From the NCBI RefSeq assembly GCF_000424985.1, contig NZ_AUKX01000003.1, forward strand, positions 62,001 to 126,000: a DNA stretch of 64,000 bases, written 5' to 3'. Positions 26,006-36,900 of this stretch are shown here, one piece after another. The translations under genes were made by a program, and so were the position numbers. Positions within the stretch are counted from its first letter, which is position 1. The number at the start of each line of letters is the position of its first letter. This DNA is from Arenibacter latericius DSM 15913 (GTDB lineage Bacteria > Bacteroidota > Bacteroidia > Flavobacteriales > Flavobacteriaceae). Below the pieces are notes generated by a model. The model had not been told where the DNA came from and searched no databases. It saw nothing but the letters and a program-made list of their open reading frames with translations.

Positions 26006-26120
26006 AAAAGTGAGTGGTTTATAAATTACCTTACAAAATTAACACGTTTAACTAGTACTTCCTTTGATATAGGTCAAAAAACGGGGTTAAACAACTTATC
26101 TAAAGCTCTCTGAACCTTAT

Positions 26121-26684
26121 TTAGTTTTTTGCCCTTATCCTACTTAGGGTTTCTTGGGTTATGCCAAGATAGGAGGCAATATGTCCCAAGGGTACACGAT
26201 AGTAGAGGTCCGGATATTCGTTAATCATAAAAAGATAACGTTCCTTGGCGGTTTGAAACTGGATGGCATTTAGCTTGCCCATCATATCTCCTAATAGTTT
26301 TATCACCAATTTTCTGCCGAAACGTTCCATTAGCGGGAAATTTAGAAACAATTGATCCAAATCATCTTTAGAAATAGCGTATAAGAGGCTATCCTCTAGA
26401 AGTTCTAGATGGTATGCGCTGTTCTTTTTATGGAAAAAACTTTCCATACTGGTCATAAAATTTCCTTCATTAAAGAACCAGGCAGTGATATCCTTACCCT
26501 CCGCATTGTTGTAATAACTGCGTGCCAACCCTTTTTCCATATAGTAAAGCGTATTGCAAACTAATCCGGCTTTGGCAACAATGGTGTTTTTTTTTAGGAC
26601 TTGCTGCTTAAAACTAGATAAGATTTGGTCTAGTTCCTCCTCGGGAAAATCTTCTACAGAAAGCAAATAGTCTTTTAATTTCAT
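26121..26684 (-). CDS. Crp/Fnr-family transcriptional regulator
   Basis: The 187-residue protein has an N-terminal cyclic-nucleotide-binding-like beta roll (about 20-120; TIVAKAGLVCNTLYYMEKG) and a C-terminal winged-helix that ends with VPLGHIASYLGITQETLSRIR (last 21 or so residues). The second recognition helix is at the very C-terminus, as in many Bacteroidota Crp-like proteins. It lacks FNR-type cysteine clusters. Its position just upstream of the TolC-HlyD-permease operon, same strand, suggests it controls that pump; this is inferred from context only. No effector can be named. Confidence 0.85.
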   Translation of the reverse strand: MKLKDYLLSVEDFPEEELDQILSSFKQQVLKKNTIVAKAGLVCNTLYYMEKGLARSYYNNAEGKDITAWFFNEGNFMTSMESFFHKKNSAYHLELLEDSLLYAISKDDLDQLFLNFPLMERFGRKLVIKLLGDMMGKLNAIQFQTAKERYLFMINEYPDLYYRVPLGHIASYLGITQETLSRIRAKN

Positions 26685-26818
26685 TTGGTGGTATTAAAAG
26701 AGAAATGTAGCAATAAATTTTTTAAAAAGCATTGAAATAAAGGCTACATATACCCGGTTTTAGTCAAATTATAGGATGTTAGCTGATATATCTCATATTT
26801 CTAAAATAGGGTGAATCT

Positions 26819-26826
26819 TATTTTTG
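26819..26826 (+). promoter_or_regulatory. Candidate -7 promoter box of pta-ackA
   Basis: TATTTTTG fits TAnnTTTG about 95 nt before pta; the -33 region has only TTTC at the right distance. It lies in the 236-nt divergent gap with the Crp/Fnr gene. Confidence 0.4.
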
Positions 26827-26920
26827 CAGTCGATTAAGGATACCTAAGAATTATTAAACAATTAATATTTTGGAATGCCCTTCAATCTTGTAACTTTATT
26901 GAATTTTAAAAGAGGAATAC

Positions 26921-29014
26921 ATGAGCAAAGCCGTTTACATCGCTACTACTGGTCCTGATAGTGGCAAATCTATCATTTCCTTAGGACTAATGCAGATGTT
27001 ATTGGGGAAGACCGCGAAGGTGGGATATTTTAGACCAATTATAGACGATTTTAAACCGGGAGGAATAGACAATCATATCAATACTATGATAAGTCATTTC
27101 GACTTAAATTTAAGCTTCAATGAATCCTACGCCTATACCCGAAGTGAAGTAATTTTAAAGAAAAATCAGGATAAGGACGACGAAATTATTACTACGATCA
27201 TCACTAAATTCAAAGCGTTAGAAGAGCGATTCGATTTTGTGTTGGTAGAAGGTACTAGCTATACTAGGGAAGAAGCGATAATAGAGTGGGATATAAATGT
27301 CCTTATCGCTAAAAACCTTGGCATTCCGGCCATTATCATTAGTAGTGGAGTAGGAAAAACTTTGGAAGACTTTGTGGGCACCATGCATATGGCCTACGAT
27401 TCTTTTAAAGAAAAGGGTGTAGAGGTACTGTCCATTATAGCAAACAAGGTACAGGAAAAGAATATTGACTTAGCTATTAACGGTTTAAAAAGAGACCTAC
27501 CTTCACATGTTCTTATCCATGCTATTCCTTTAAACCCAGTATTGGCAAACCCTTCCATAAAAGAAATAGTAGAGACCTTGGATGGTAAAGTGTTATTTGG
27601 AAAGGATTTCATCAATAATCAGGCAGGAGCTTTTAGTGTTGGGGCCATGCAATTGCGTAACTACCTTACTTTTTTAAAGGAAGATAGTTTGGTGATTACC
27701 CCAGGAGATAGAGCAGATATTATTTTAGGGGCTTTACAAGCTAATTTATCGGCCAATTACCCCAGCATTTCTGGGATTGTACTTACTGGAGGCGTAATTC
27801 CTGAAGATTCTATAATTAAACTAATTGAAGGACTTTCAGAGGTGGTACCTATTATTTCCGTGAAAGGCGGAACATTTGCCATTACCAATGAGATTGGAGC
27901 CATAAAATCGCAGATTTATGCCGAAAACAAGCAGAAAATAACAACCTCTATTCAGGATTTTGAAAAATATGTGGATGTAGAGACCTTGGGTGAAAGATTG
28001 ATTACTTTCAGAGCTGATGGGATTACTCCTAGAATGTTTCAACATCAGTTGTTGAAAAAGGCGCAGTTAAATAAAAAACATATTGTGTTGCCAGAAGGGA
28101 CTGATGAGCGCATTCTTAGAGCTGCAAGTAAGATATTGGCTTCCAATGCGGCTTATATTACCCTATTGGGGAATCCAGAGCAGATTCAAGAGATAATTGT
28201 AAAATCGGATATCGAATTAGATTTAGGAAAATTGGCTGTTATAGATCCAAAATCCTCTCCGATGTTCGAGGATTATGCAACTACCTTGTACGAATTGCGA
28301 AAACATAAGAATGTAAATCTTGCCATGGCAAAAGACCTTATGGAAGATGTGTCTTATTTTGGCACTATGATGGTTCATAAGGGACATGCAGACGGGATGG
28401 TTTCTGGAGCAGTAAATACTACGCAACATACAATATTACCCGCATTACAGTTTATTAAGACCGCCCCTGGGGTTTCTGTAGTTTCGTCTATATTTTTTAT
28501 GTGCTTGGATGATAGAGTGACCATTTTTGGTGATTGTGCTATTAATCCAAATCCTACCGCAGAGCAGTTGGCAGAAATTGCTATTTCTTCCGCAACTAGT
28601 AGTCATTCTTTTGGGATAGAACCAAGGGTAGCTATGCTCTCTTATTCCTCTGGAAGTTCTGGGCAAGGTGAGGACGTGGAAAGAGTAAGGAAGGCTACTA
28701 ATATTGTAAAAGAGCTTAGACCAGATCTTAAGGTAGAAGGACCTATTCAATATGATGCCGCGGTAGATCTAGAAGTGGCAAAAAGTAAACTTCCCGACTC
28801 TAAGGTGGCAGGGAAGGCTACTGTCTTTATATTCCCAGATTTAAATACAGGAAATAATACCTATAAGGCGGTACAAAGAGAAACTGGTGCTTTGGCCATA
28901 GGCCCTATGTTACAAGGCCTTAATAAACCGGTAAACGACCTTAGTAGGGGCTGTACCGTAAACGATATTTTTAATACTGTTATTATTACCGCTATACAGG
29001 CACAAGGGTTATAA
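26921..29014 (+). CDS. pta: Phosphate acetyltransferase (long form)
   Basis: Pta converts acetyl-CoA and phosphate to acetyl phosphate. The 697-residue long form has three parts: an N-terminal BioD-like P-loop domain (residues 1-220; IATTGPDSGKSIISLGLM), a DRTGG domain (about 220-350) and the catalytic PTA_PTB domain (about 365-690) with LPEGTDERILRAA, MVSGAVNTT, and SYSSGSSGQGEDVERV. This is the E. coli-like architecture and length. It is followed 60 nt later by ackA, and together they make ATP and acetate from acetyl-CoA, or run in reverse. Confidence 0.96.
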   Translation: MSKAVYIATTGPDSGKSIISLGLMQMLLGKTAKVGYFRPIIDDFKPGGIDNHINTMISHFDLNLSFNESYAYTRSEVILKKNQDKDDEIITTIITKFKALEERFDFVLVEGTSYTREEAIIEWDINVLIAKNLGIPAIIISSGVGKTLEDFVGTMHMAYDSFKEKGVEVLSIIANKVQEKNIDLAINGLKRDLPSHVLIHAIPLNPVLANPSIKEIVETLDGKVLFGKDFINNQAGAFSVGAMQLRNYLTFLKEDSLVITPGDRADIILGALQANLSANYPSISGIVLTGGVIPEDSIIKLIEGLSEVVPIISVKGGTFAITNEIGAIKSQIYAENKQKITTSIQDFEKYVDVETLGERLITFRADGITPRMFQHQLLKKAQLNKKHIVLPEGTDERILRAASKILASNAAYITLLGNPEQIQEIIVKSDIELDLGKLAVIDPKSSPMFEDYATTLYELRKHKNVNLAMAKDLMEDVSYFGTMMVHKGHADGMVSGAVNTTQHTILPALQFIKTAPGVSVVSSIFFMCLDDRVTIFGDCAINPNPTAEQLAEIAISSATSSHSFGIEPRVAMLSYSSGSSGQGEDVERVRKATNIVKELRPDLKVEGPIQYDAAVDLEVAKSKLPDSKVAGKATVFIFPDLNTGNNTYKAVQRETGALAIGPMLQGLNKPVNDLSRGCTVNDIFNTVIITAIQAQGL

Positions 29015-29074
29015 GAGTTTTTAACTGAGTAAATAACCGAACAACTGCATAGATTTTGAAGCAATTATTACAAT

Positions 29075-30277
29075 ATGAAAGTACTGATCATTAATTCCGG
29101 AAGTTCTTCAATAAAATATCAATTAATGTTGATGCCTGCTGAACAAATTGTCTGTCAGGGTATTGTTGAGCGGATTGGATCCCAAGAGGCCATTTTTACT
29201 TATAAAACAGATAAAGATGAAGTAAATAATACCCTACCGGTGATGAACCATAAGGCTGGTTTGAAGCTTATAACTAATTTGCTGGTAGATCCTAAAATAG
29301 GAGTTATAAAAAATGCATCGGAAATTGATGCAGTTGGGCATAGGGTGGTCCACGGAGGGAATACCCTATATAAAGCTACCATTGTTGATAAGCAGGTAAA
29401 AGACAAGATTAATGAACTTTCGGCCTTAGCACCCCTTCATAATCCGCATAATCTAGAAGGTATTGTTTTGGCTGAGAAATTTTTTGGTAATGCCAAGCAG
29501 ATTACGGTATTCGACACTGCTTTTCACCATACCATTCCAGAAAAGGCTAGCAAATATGCTATGCCCAATGAATTTTTTGATGAGCACGGAATTCAGGTGT
29601 ATGGATTTCATGGGATAAGTCATAAATACGTAACTGCTAAGGCGATTGACTACCTCAATAAACAAGAGTCAAAAATAGTCAGTATCCACTTGGGAAATGG
29701 TTGTAGTATGACTGCCGTCCATAATGGAATAAGTGTAGACCATAGTTTAGGCTTTACACCTTCTAACGGACTCATTATGGGTACCCGTAGTGGTGATATA
29801 GACCATGCCGTTATTTTTTACCTAGTAGATACCCTAGGTTATAATCTAGATGAGGTGAAAACCTTACTTACAAGAAAAAGTGGGATGTTGGGGCTAACAG
29901 GATTTACAGACCTTAGGGACATCCAAGCAGAAGCAGAGAAAGGGAATAAAAACTGTTTGTTGGCTTTAGAAATGAATGCCTATCGTATTAAAAAATATAT
30001 TGGAGCCTATGCCGCAGCAATGAACGGTCTAGATGCTGTTCTGTTTACTGCAGGGATTGGAGAAAATTCTAGCCTGTTAAGAGAAATGGTATGTCGCAAT
30101 ATGGACTTTCTAGGAATGCAACTAGATTCTGGGCTAAATGTAATTCGGAACTCGGATATTAGGGAAATTAGCACTACTACTTCTAAAGTAAAGATTTTGG
30201 TGGTACCCACTAATGAAGAGCTGGAGATAGCTAAGGAAGCTTATAGTAAGGTCGCTCTATCACAAAAGGTAAAGTAA
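29075..30277 (+). CDS. ackA: Acetate kinase
   Basis: AckA transfers phosphate between acetyl phosphate and ADP. The 400-residue protein starts with the ASKHA phosphate loop LIINSGSSSIKYQL (about 3-16). It keeps GHRVVHGG, TVFDTAFHHTIP (catalytic Asp/His region), YGFHGISHKYV, HLGNGCSMTAV and GENSSLLRE, all in standard order. Length is normal. It is the second gene of the pta-ackA operon. No terminator with a good T-run is visible downstream. Confidence 0.96.
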   Translation: MKVLIINSGSSSIKYQLMLMPAEQIVCQGIVERIGSQEAIFTYKTDKDEVNNTLPVMNHKAGLKLITNLLVDPKIGVIKNASEIDAVGHRVVHGGNTLYKATIVDKQVKDKINELSALAPLHNPHNLEGIVLAEKFFGNAKQITVFDTAFHHTIPEKASKYAMPNEFFDEHGIQVYGFHGISHKYVTAKAIDYLNKQESKIVSIHLGNGCSMTAVHNGISVDHSLGFTPSNGLIMGTRSGDIDHAVIFYLVDTLGYNLDEVKTLLTRKSGMLGLTGFTDLRDIQAEAEKGNKNCLLALEMNAYRIKKYIGAYAAAMNGLDAVLFTAGIGENSSLLREMVCRNMDFLGMQLDSGLNVIRNSDIREISTTTSKVKILVVPTNEELEIAKEAYSKVALSQKVK

Positions 30278-30608
30278 ACTGACTTAAGGCTAGAGGTGCT
30301 TACTAAATATTACAAAGCATACTCAAAATTTATAAACGGGGTTTTTATATTAGTTTAAACTTTAGATAATCTAATATCTGGTTTAGATGCTATAAAAGAC
30401 TAGAGATTTACTTCATGTTTAATATTGTTGTTTGGGATGATTTGTGATTAAAAAGTGAATTTTGAGCTTTATCAATATTACGTTAATTAGCTATTATCCA
30501 AATCCTCATTTTTGTGTAATTGAACAATAAATTTAGTTAGTATTAGTTTAAAATACTACTAAGCATAGATGATGGCATTTATCCGTCTGTGTTGGAAAAT
30601 TCAAAAAC
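30278..30608. other. Intergenic region, no gene seen
   Basis: A 331-nt AT-rich gap after ackA. I see no terminator, RNA gene or small gene that I can support. Confidence 0.4.
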
Positions 30609-31520
30609 ATGAAAAATATATCACACGAGGTATCCCACCTAACCTATAAAAGATACAATATTACTAGAATAGCACAAGCGCTTTTAAAGAAAGGATATAC
30701 ACCTGATGAGATACAAAAAGCATTAGAAAATAGTAATATAAATAATAATAACAAAAACAGAATTATTGCGGTTTTACTGTTAGTTGTAGGAATCTTGGCT
30801 AACCTCTATACCAAATCTACCTATATAAACAATTTCTTTCGATTTGATTTTTTTTCTCAAGCAGACTTTATGCTTTTTAATGAAAGAATTTTAAAACCAA
30901 CTATAACCCTATCAATGATATATTTAGGAATTAATCTTCTAATAAATAGAAATAATATCAGCAAGGTTTTAAAGGTGTTTTTATTAGTTTTTTTAACTGT
31001 GTTCCTATTTACTATAACGTCGTATTATTCCTTATTGGCCTTTATATTTAGCGCCGTAGCACTGCTTTTAATAGCTTTTATTGAATTGCCCCAAAAGATT
31101 GAAAATCCTGAAATGGTTCAAATTTTTCCCCACTTGAACAAAGAATGGAAAGGTACATCGGGTTTTGTATTTCTACTGCTAGGAATTGTCTTGGTGTATT
31201 CATCACATATTAGAATTGAATATGTGAGCACGGAAGAAGGTGCGTCTACAGGTATATTAAGTTTCTTAGACTATTTTTTAATATACTTAAAACCGGTTTA
31301 CTGTTTTATTGGGGTTATAGCAAGTTTATTAGTCAGTATTAATTTTAATAAGTTTAAGATTTCTTTTTACATTCTAGGGGCATTCTCCACTATATTCTTG
31401 GTAGTAGGTTTAATTCATCCCGTTTTTCAAAACATTATCTATGGCTCTTCCATAATCTTAATTTCTTGGATCTTTATTTTTTTAAATAACGACAAGAAAT
31501 ATGGACTTGTTAAAAAGTAG
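30609..31520 (+). CDS. Polytopic membrane protein of unknown function
   Basis: I do not recognise this 303-residue protein. Residues 1-50 are soluble and helical (ITRIAQALLKKGYTPDEIQKALENS resembles a small UBA-like or helix-turn-helix packing unit), followed by an asparagine-rich linker (NINNNNKN). The rest is about nine predicted TM segments with few charged residues and short loops. It has no enzyme motif. It stands alone after ackA and is convergent with the tamL-like gene. The reading frame is intact and its composition matches the region, so it is probably a real lineage-specific membrane protein. Confidence 0.7.
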   Translation: MKNISHEVSHLTYKRYNITRIAQALLKKGYTPDEIQKALENSNINNNNKNRIIAVLLLVVGILANLYTKSTYINNFFRFDFFSQADFMLFNERILKPTITLSMIYLGINLLINRNNISKVLKVFLLVFLTVFLFTITSYYSLLAFIFSAVALLLIAFIELPQKIENPEMVQIFPHLNKEWKGTSGFVFLLLGIVLVYSSHIRIEYVSTEEGASTGILSFLDYFLIYLKPVYCFIGVIASLLVSINFNKFKISFYILGAFSTIFLVVGLIHPVFQNIIYGSSIILISWIFIFLNNDKKYGLVKK

Positions 31521-31621
31521 GACACGTTATCCCATGCGCTACAATTCCTGTTTAATTATTTTCACAGTTTATCTCATAATTAATGCATTGCAAACTTATC
31601 TCGTTCTTTAGTCCAATTAAA

Positions 31622-33898
31622 TTAGAAAGGATACCCGATGGCAAAATTCAAAATTGGCTGCGAGAATTCTAATTCAAAACGCTTTCCTTTTGGTAGGTAG
31701 GGTTTCTGTAGTGGTGTAGCAAGATCAAACCGTAGTACAAAGCTTTGTATGTCTATACGGAGACCTGCGCCCACGCCAATCCCCAATTCATCCATAAAAT
31801 TGGAAGTAAATTTCCCTCCTGGTAGCGCGTCATTTTCATTGATTAACCAGACATTTCCAGCATCGGCAAATACAGCTCCTTTTAAGAAAGAATAGATGGG
31901 AAATCTATACTCTAGATTGGCTTCTAGCCTTATATCCCCAGATTGATCAAAAAAAGCTCCAGAATCATCTGATTCAGGATTATAAGTTCCAGGTCCTAAG
32001 GATCGTATTCTAAACGCTCGCACACTGTATGGCCCACCAGAAAAGAACTGTTTGGAAAAAGGTAAGGTGTTAGAATTTCCATAAGGAACGCCTATTCCCC
32101 CAAAAATTCTTCCAATCAGTTTTTGGGAACTGCCAACACTTAAATGATACCTTAGGTCTATATCCGTTTTGGCATACTGTGCGTAGGCTAACCCTAAAAA
32201 AGTTTTATCCTCACCTGGGTTGGCTCTCTTACCAAACAAGTTTAAGGTATTTCCTGCAAGATCTATATTGGCATTAAAGAAAAGGGTATTCCGCTTTCTG
32301 CTAACCGCCACTTCATTATAGGTAAAGGAATAGGTGAGTCCAGCTATAAATTGCTGTTCAAAACTACTTCTCAAAAATGGATTGTTGTCCAAGATGGTCT
32401 CAAATTCTTCTGTAGTCTTAGAAAGGTTAACATAGTTGATGCTAAGAGGATTCAGCTCGTGATAAACATACTTATTTTCATTCCAGCCATATCCAAATAT
32501 AGAGCTGAACGAGGTTAAACTATACAATTTACTCCTATTTAAATGTTCCATTCCCAAGCTTATTTTGGTTTTGGGAACCGCATATTTAAAGCGCTCGGAG
32601 ATATTAAAAAACGAAAGTAACCTAGGAAATATCAGATCGGTTTTAAATCCAAGTTGAGTACTACTTAATCCGGTACTTTTATTTCCATCTAATTGGGTTT
32701 CATATCCTACATTTCCTGTGATATTGAGGGTTTCTCCGCCCTTAAAAAAGTTTCTATTGCTATAGGTAAGCGATAGTGTTGGCCCTGCAAAGTTGTTAGA
32801 TTTTGTAACAGCCTGCAATTCTGCTCGGAGAGAGCGTTTGTTCAATGGAGATAAATAGATAAAGGCATCCAATTTAGAAAAACCATCGGTTTCCATATCC
32901 GTATTGTCCTCCTTATACTGGATGTTGATATATTTATACGTCCCAATAGATGCTAGTCTATTACTAGTGAGCTTGGATTTAAGGGGGTCATAGGTTTCCC
33001 CTTCATCTAGTAAAATATACGGTGCCAATCTTTTGGGCTTAAAAAAGTCGTTGTGCTGAATATAATCTACCCCAGCTATCTGTACGGTATCCATCTTTAA
33101 ACTATCGGTAGCTACAGAATAATTTGGAAATACCTTGATATTGTTAATACGATAGGGGACTAATGATTTTTTAGGTACATCCTTTTTTAACCTTAAAAAC
33201 AAGTCGAATCGCTTATTTTTATACTGATTGGTATCAGCTTCAAAAATCAGGAAATCGGCGTTAAAATTATAATACCCTTTAGCTTTCAGATTTTGATCTA
33301 TACGTTCTCTTTCCATTTTAAAACGCTGAAGGTCGTATCGTATTCCAGGAGCAAGAGTCGTCTTTCCTAGATTTTCTTTAATATCTGCTAAAATAGGTAG
33401 TGAATCGCCCTCTAATTGATAGGACGCTAACGTATAGGGTTTTTTTACCCCAACTTGATAATCAATGGAGGCGGTTTTCGCCTTCTTATTAACGGTAGAA
33501 GTGATATTGTTTCTAAAGAACCCCCTGTTTTCTAGTCGATTATTGATTAGATCTTCGGTTTTTTCTAAATCGATATTAGAGAGGTACACGGGTTCTTCCC
33601 CAATTTTCTTATTCAAAAACCTATTTATAAATCCAGGTTTTTCTTTTTGAGCTTTATAGTGGGCCCATAACCTAATGTATGCTCCCAAAAATTTGGTATT
33701 GGGCTCTGGTTTCAACAAGTTTTGCAACTCTTGATTTATTTTTCCTAGATCCCTAATAGTAGTATCTGCTTCTAATTGAATATTACCATCGGTATAAAGC
33801 AATTCGTCCTGGGGAATATATTTCTTCACACTACAAGACTGCAAGGCCCATAGGAATATGAGCGTATAAAGACATCTTATTTTTGTTTTGGTTTTCAA
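31622..33898 (-). CDS. tamL: Omp85 (BamA/TamA) family outer-membrane lipoprotein, TamL-like
   Basis: A 758-residue Omp85 protein: lipoprotein signal with cysteine in ALQSC, POTRA-like repeats (about 60-350) and a C-terminal 16-strand barrel (about 380-758) holding the loop-6 motif VRAFRIRSLGPG, and ending in an aromatic strand (ILNFAIGYPF). In Bacteroidota, TamB is paired with such a lipidated TamA-like protein (TamL). I choose TTG at 33898, seven bases after the tamB stop: it gives a clean lipoprotein signal. The in-frame ATG at 33994 would overlap tamB by 89 bases and add 32 very basic residues before the signal. Confidence 0.85.
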   Translation of the reverse strand: MKTKTKIRCLYTLIFLWALQSCSVKKYIPQDELLYTDGNIQLEADTTIRDLGKINQELQNLLKPEPNTKFLGAYIRLWAHYKAQKEKPGFINRFLNKKIGEEPVYLSNIDLEKTEDLINNRLENRGFFRNNITSTVNKKAKTASIDYQVGVKKPYTLASYQLEGDSLPILADIKENLGKTTLAPGIRYDLQRFKMERERIDQNLKAKGYYNFNADFLIFEADTNQYKNKRFDLFLRLKKDVPKKSLVPYRINNIKVFPNYSVATDSLKMDTVQIAGVDYIQHNDFFKPKRLAPYILLDEGETYDPLKSKLTSNRLASIGTYKYINIQYKEDNTDMETDGFSKLDAFIYLSPLNKRSLRAELQAVTKSNNFAGPTLSLTYSNRNFFKGGETLNITGNVGYETQLDGNKSTGLSSTQLGFKTDLIFPRLLSFFNISERFKYAVPKTKISLGMEHLNRSKLYSLTSFSSIFGYGWNENKYVYHELNPLSINYVNLSKTTEEFETILDNNPFLRSSFEQQFIAGLTYSFTYNEVAVSRKRNTLFFNANIDLAGNTLNLFGKRANPGEDKTFLGLAYAQYAKTDIDLRYHLSVGSSQKLIGRIFGGIGVPYGNSNTLPFSKQFFSGGPYSVRAFRIRSLGPGTYNPESDDSGAFFDQSGDIRLEANLEYRFPIYSFLKGAVFADAGNVWLINENDALPGGKFTSNFMDELGIGVGAGLRIDIQSFVLRFDLATPLQKPYLPKGKRFELEFSQPILNFAIGYPF

Positions 33899-33905
33899 AG
33901 AGATC

Positions 33906-36900
33906 TTATTTTTTTTCTTTTTCCACTTCCTCTTTAACCGCTTTGGCAAAAAGTTCTTTAAATTGGTTAAATTCCCTATTAAAAATAAGGCCAATACCGG
34001 TAACGATTAGCTGTCCGTCTATAACACTTTCAAATTCGTTTCTTCGGAATCCTTTAATCCTAAACCTACCATTTTCGGTCAATAAATATTCTATGCTTAC
34101 ATTTCCAATAACGGGAGTACTTTCTGCCCCCTGGTTACTACCTTCAATATCCACTTCGCTTCCCACCTGAACAATTAATCTGTTGTTAAAGAGTCGCTTA
34201 CTAGCACTTACGTCTAATTGGGTTCTTTCTTGGGGAGTATCGCCTTGGTAGTCGGTAAAGCTATCCAGACCAAAATCGAGCTCCACTCCGGTGCTCCCAA
34301 TCAGCTTATCTGAAAACTGATTCAATTGCCCAGAAAGCACCTTGTTTACATTATCCCGGGCAATGGATGCCGCACCTCCAGAACTCCCGTCACTAGTAGA
34401 GCCTGGGAAGAATCGGTTAAGAACCAAAAGAGAGAACACCTGTTTATTTAGCTCTTCTTCACGCTCATTTAGTTGTTGTACTCGCCCATAAACTTCACCC
34501 CCTAAAGCCCCTTGTTCCTCTTCAGGAATATCTAGATTAAAAGATATTTCTGGTTTTAATAAAACGCCATCCACATTAAGATATACTAAAAACGGTAATT
34601 TTTGTCGGTATTTATTGGCAATTCCTGCACTGGCCGCTGAGGTTTGGGTGGCCATAATAGGGGCCGCTGAGGTTTCTAGTTTATAAATAGCCCTTAGCTT
34701 TACTTGGGCATTAAAAGGATCGCCGCTCCATATAAGTGTACTGCCAGGGGAAATATCAAATCTTCGCTTTACAAGATTGTAGAGACTAGCCTCATAATGT
34801 CCACTGCTTACCTCATATCTTCCCGCCAAACTAGTAAGTCCGGTTGGCGTAATACCAAAATTAAACTCACCTTCTCCCGTGACCTGAAAATTATCGCCAG
34901 AACGTTCGTCTATCACTATAGTAAAGGTAGAGTTGTCATCTACTTTTAGGATTGCTGCAACATCCAAACCTTTCAGAATTGCAGATTGAGCCTTATTATC
35001 ATTGTTTTTGGTAATAATGGCATCTGGATTTTCTTTGTTTACAAAGAGCACTACCCCTTCGCGCTCCATTACTTCTAGTTGGGATTCGGGAACTACAAAA
35101 GTTAAATTAGACCCTTCTATAATTTTCAAGGTTCCAGATATTTTTGGAACTGCCAAGTTTCCCTTCACTTCCATATCGGCGTCCAATTTCATCATTCCAT
35201 AATAAAGGTCATTATCTTCCTTAGTGGCGTTGAGGGCTTGGAATTCCTTGGCTTTAATTTTCAGATCGAATGAGGGATTGCTAAACTCTTCTGTAAAAAT
35301 GCTACCATCTAGGTGAAAAAGGTTGTTATTGGCATCTGCAATATCAAATTTATTAAAATAGACCCCTTTGTTATCTATTTTAATTTCCTCGTCTGCTAAA
35401 GTGAATTTTGTATTTAGCGTATTTACTAAGAACCCTGTCTCATTAAATTGGAGAGTTCCTTGATATTCGGGTTCAGCTAGGGTACCGGTCACTTTAAATT
35501 CTCCTGATAGAGTACCAGTAGGGTCAGAAATATTTTCGGGCACCAACTCTTGTATAGCCTTCATTTTTATTTCGTTGATGAGCAGGTTTAGGTTAAGTTG
35601 CGCACCACTTTCGGCAGCTAAATAGTCCCCATTAATAGCTAAATCTACATCTCCGCCAGATAGAGCGAGATCAAAATCGTAGGTGTTGCTACTTTTAGAA
35701 TTGGCATTTAAGTTTAAACTACCTAGAGCCATTTGCATGGCCGTAAGATTGTCGATTTCCATCTTTGCTACCAATCCAGTATCTCCATAGGGATCCTTAA
35801 AAGTAAGGTCGCCATTTAAAACTCCGGTTAATAAAGATTCATCTGGATTTAAGAAACTGGTAAAAGTGCCCAATCTAAAATTATTGAAATTCAAGGACAG
35901 GTCTTGTTCAGATTCGGAGTAGTGTTTACTACTAACCGTCATCTTTTGTTGATTCCTTTGAAAGAAAACATCCTTAATCTCTATATACTTCTCCGCAATA
36001 GCTATGTTGTTGGTTTTAGGAATTTCCCAGTTTTGTTTACTAATGAGTAGCCCGGAAGGCTGTATATGAATATTCAGGGTGTCTTGGCGTGCCGTTAATT
36101 TGGAACCTAAATGAGTCAGTAATTCGTCCCCGTCATAAGCATCAAAATTAAGCTGTAGTTCTTTGTTTTCTAGTGTCCCATTTATAGAAGTTCTAGGAAT
36201 GGCGATAGGGTCAGAATTTATTGCCTTCCATCCAAATTCAAAATCTAGCGTTTTCCCTGTTCCTTTTAAGTCTAAACGTAGGCTATCTAAAGTACTACCA
36301 TCATAATCAATAAATGGAGCCCTTAAATTTGCTGTTAAGTTTTGTTCTGCCTCGTTAAAATCCATCTGTAGGTATACAGAATCTATTTTCTTTAATCCGC
36401 CTACGAAAACATCTTCTAACAAGGGGTCTTGTTTCATAGTCAATTTCATCTTCATGGTGACAGGCACCCGACCCTGACCTATGGCAGTAGAATCTAAAAA
36501 ATAATTTTTAAAGTGGCCTATCAAGGCTTTGTTAAGGGAGCCTATATCAGTATTAGAAAGAAACTCACCTTGTATTAACTTACTATGAATATCCGCAGTT
36601 GTGCCCTTTTCATTTATAGCGGCATTAAACATTAGGTCCTCTACTGGGTAAGGTGTGTTTTCATAAACTACCAAAGCATCTTTCAGCTGGGAAGCTAAGG
36701 AGAAATCCTGCGCATTCCCCTTAAATTTACTTTCTAATAGAAATTTTACTTTAATATCGTTTTGTGTAATTCCTAAGGAAGATAGGTCTGCTCCAATTAC
36801 ATTAAGGGCCATATCTATCTGTGGGGAAATGGAGTCTAATACGAGATGAGCATGCATTTGCATGTTTAAATTATCATCTTTAAATTTTAGATTGATATCC

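Noticed and set aside
33899-33994. ATG 33994 as start of the tamL-like gene
   Set aside because: It overlaps the conserved end of tamB by 89 bases and puts a very basic 32-residue stretch before the lipoprotein signal; TTG 33898 fits better.
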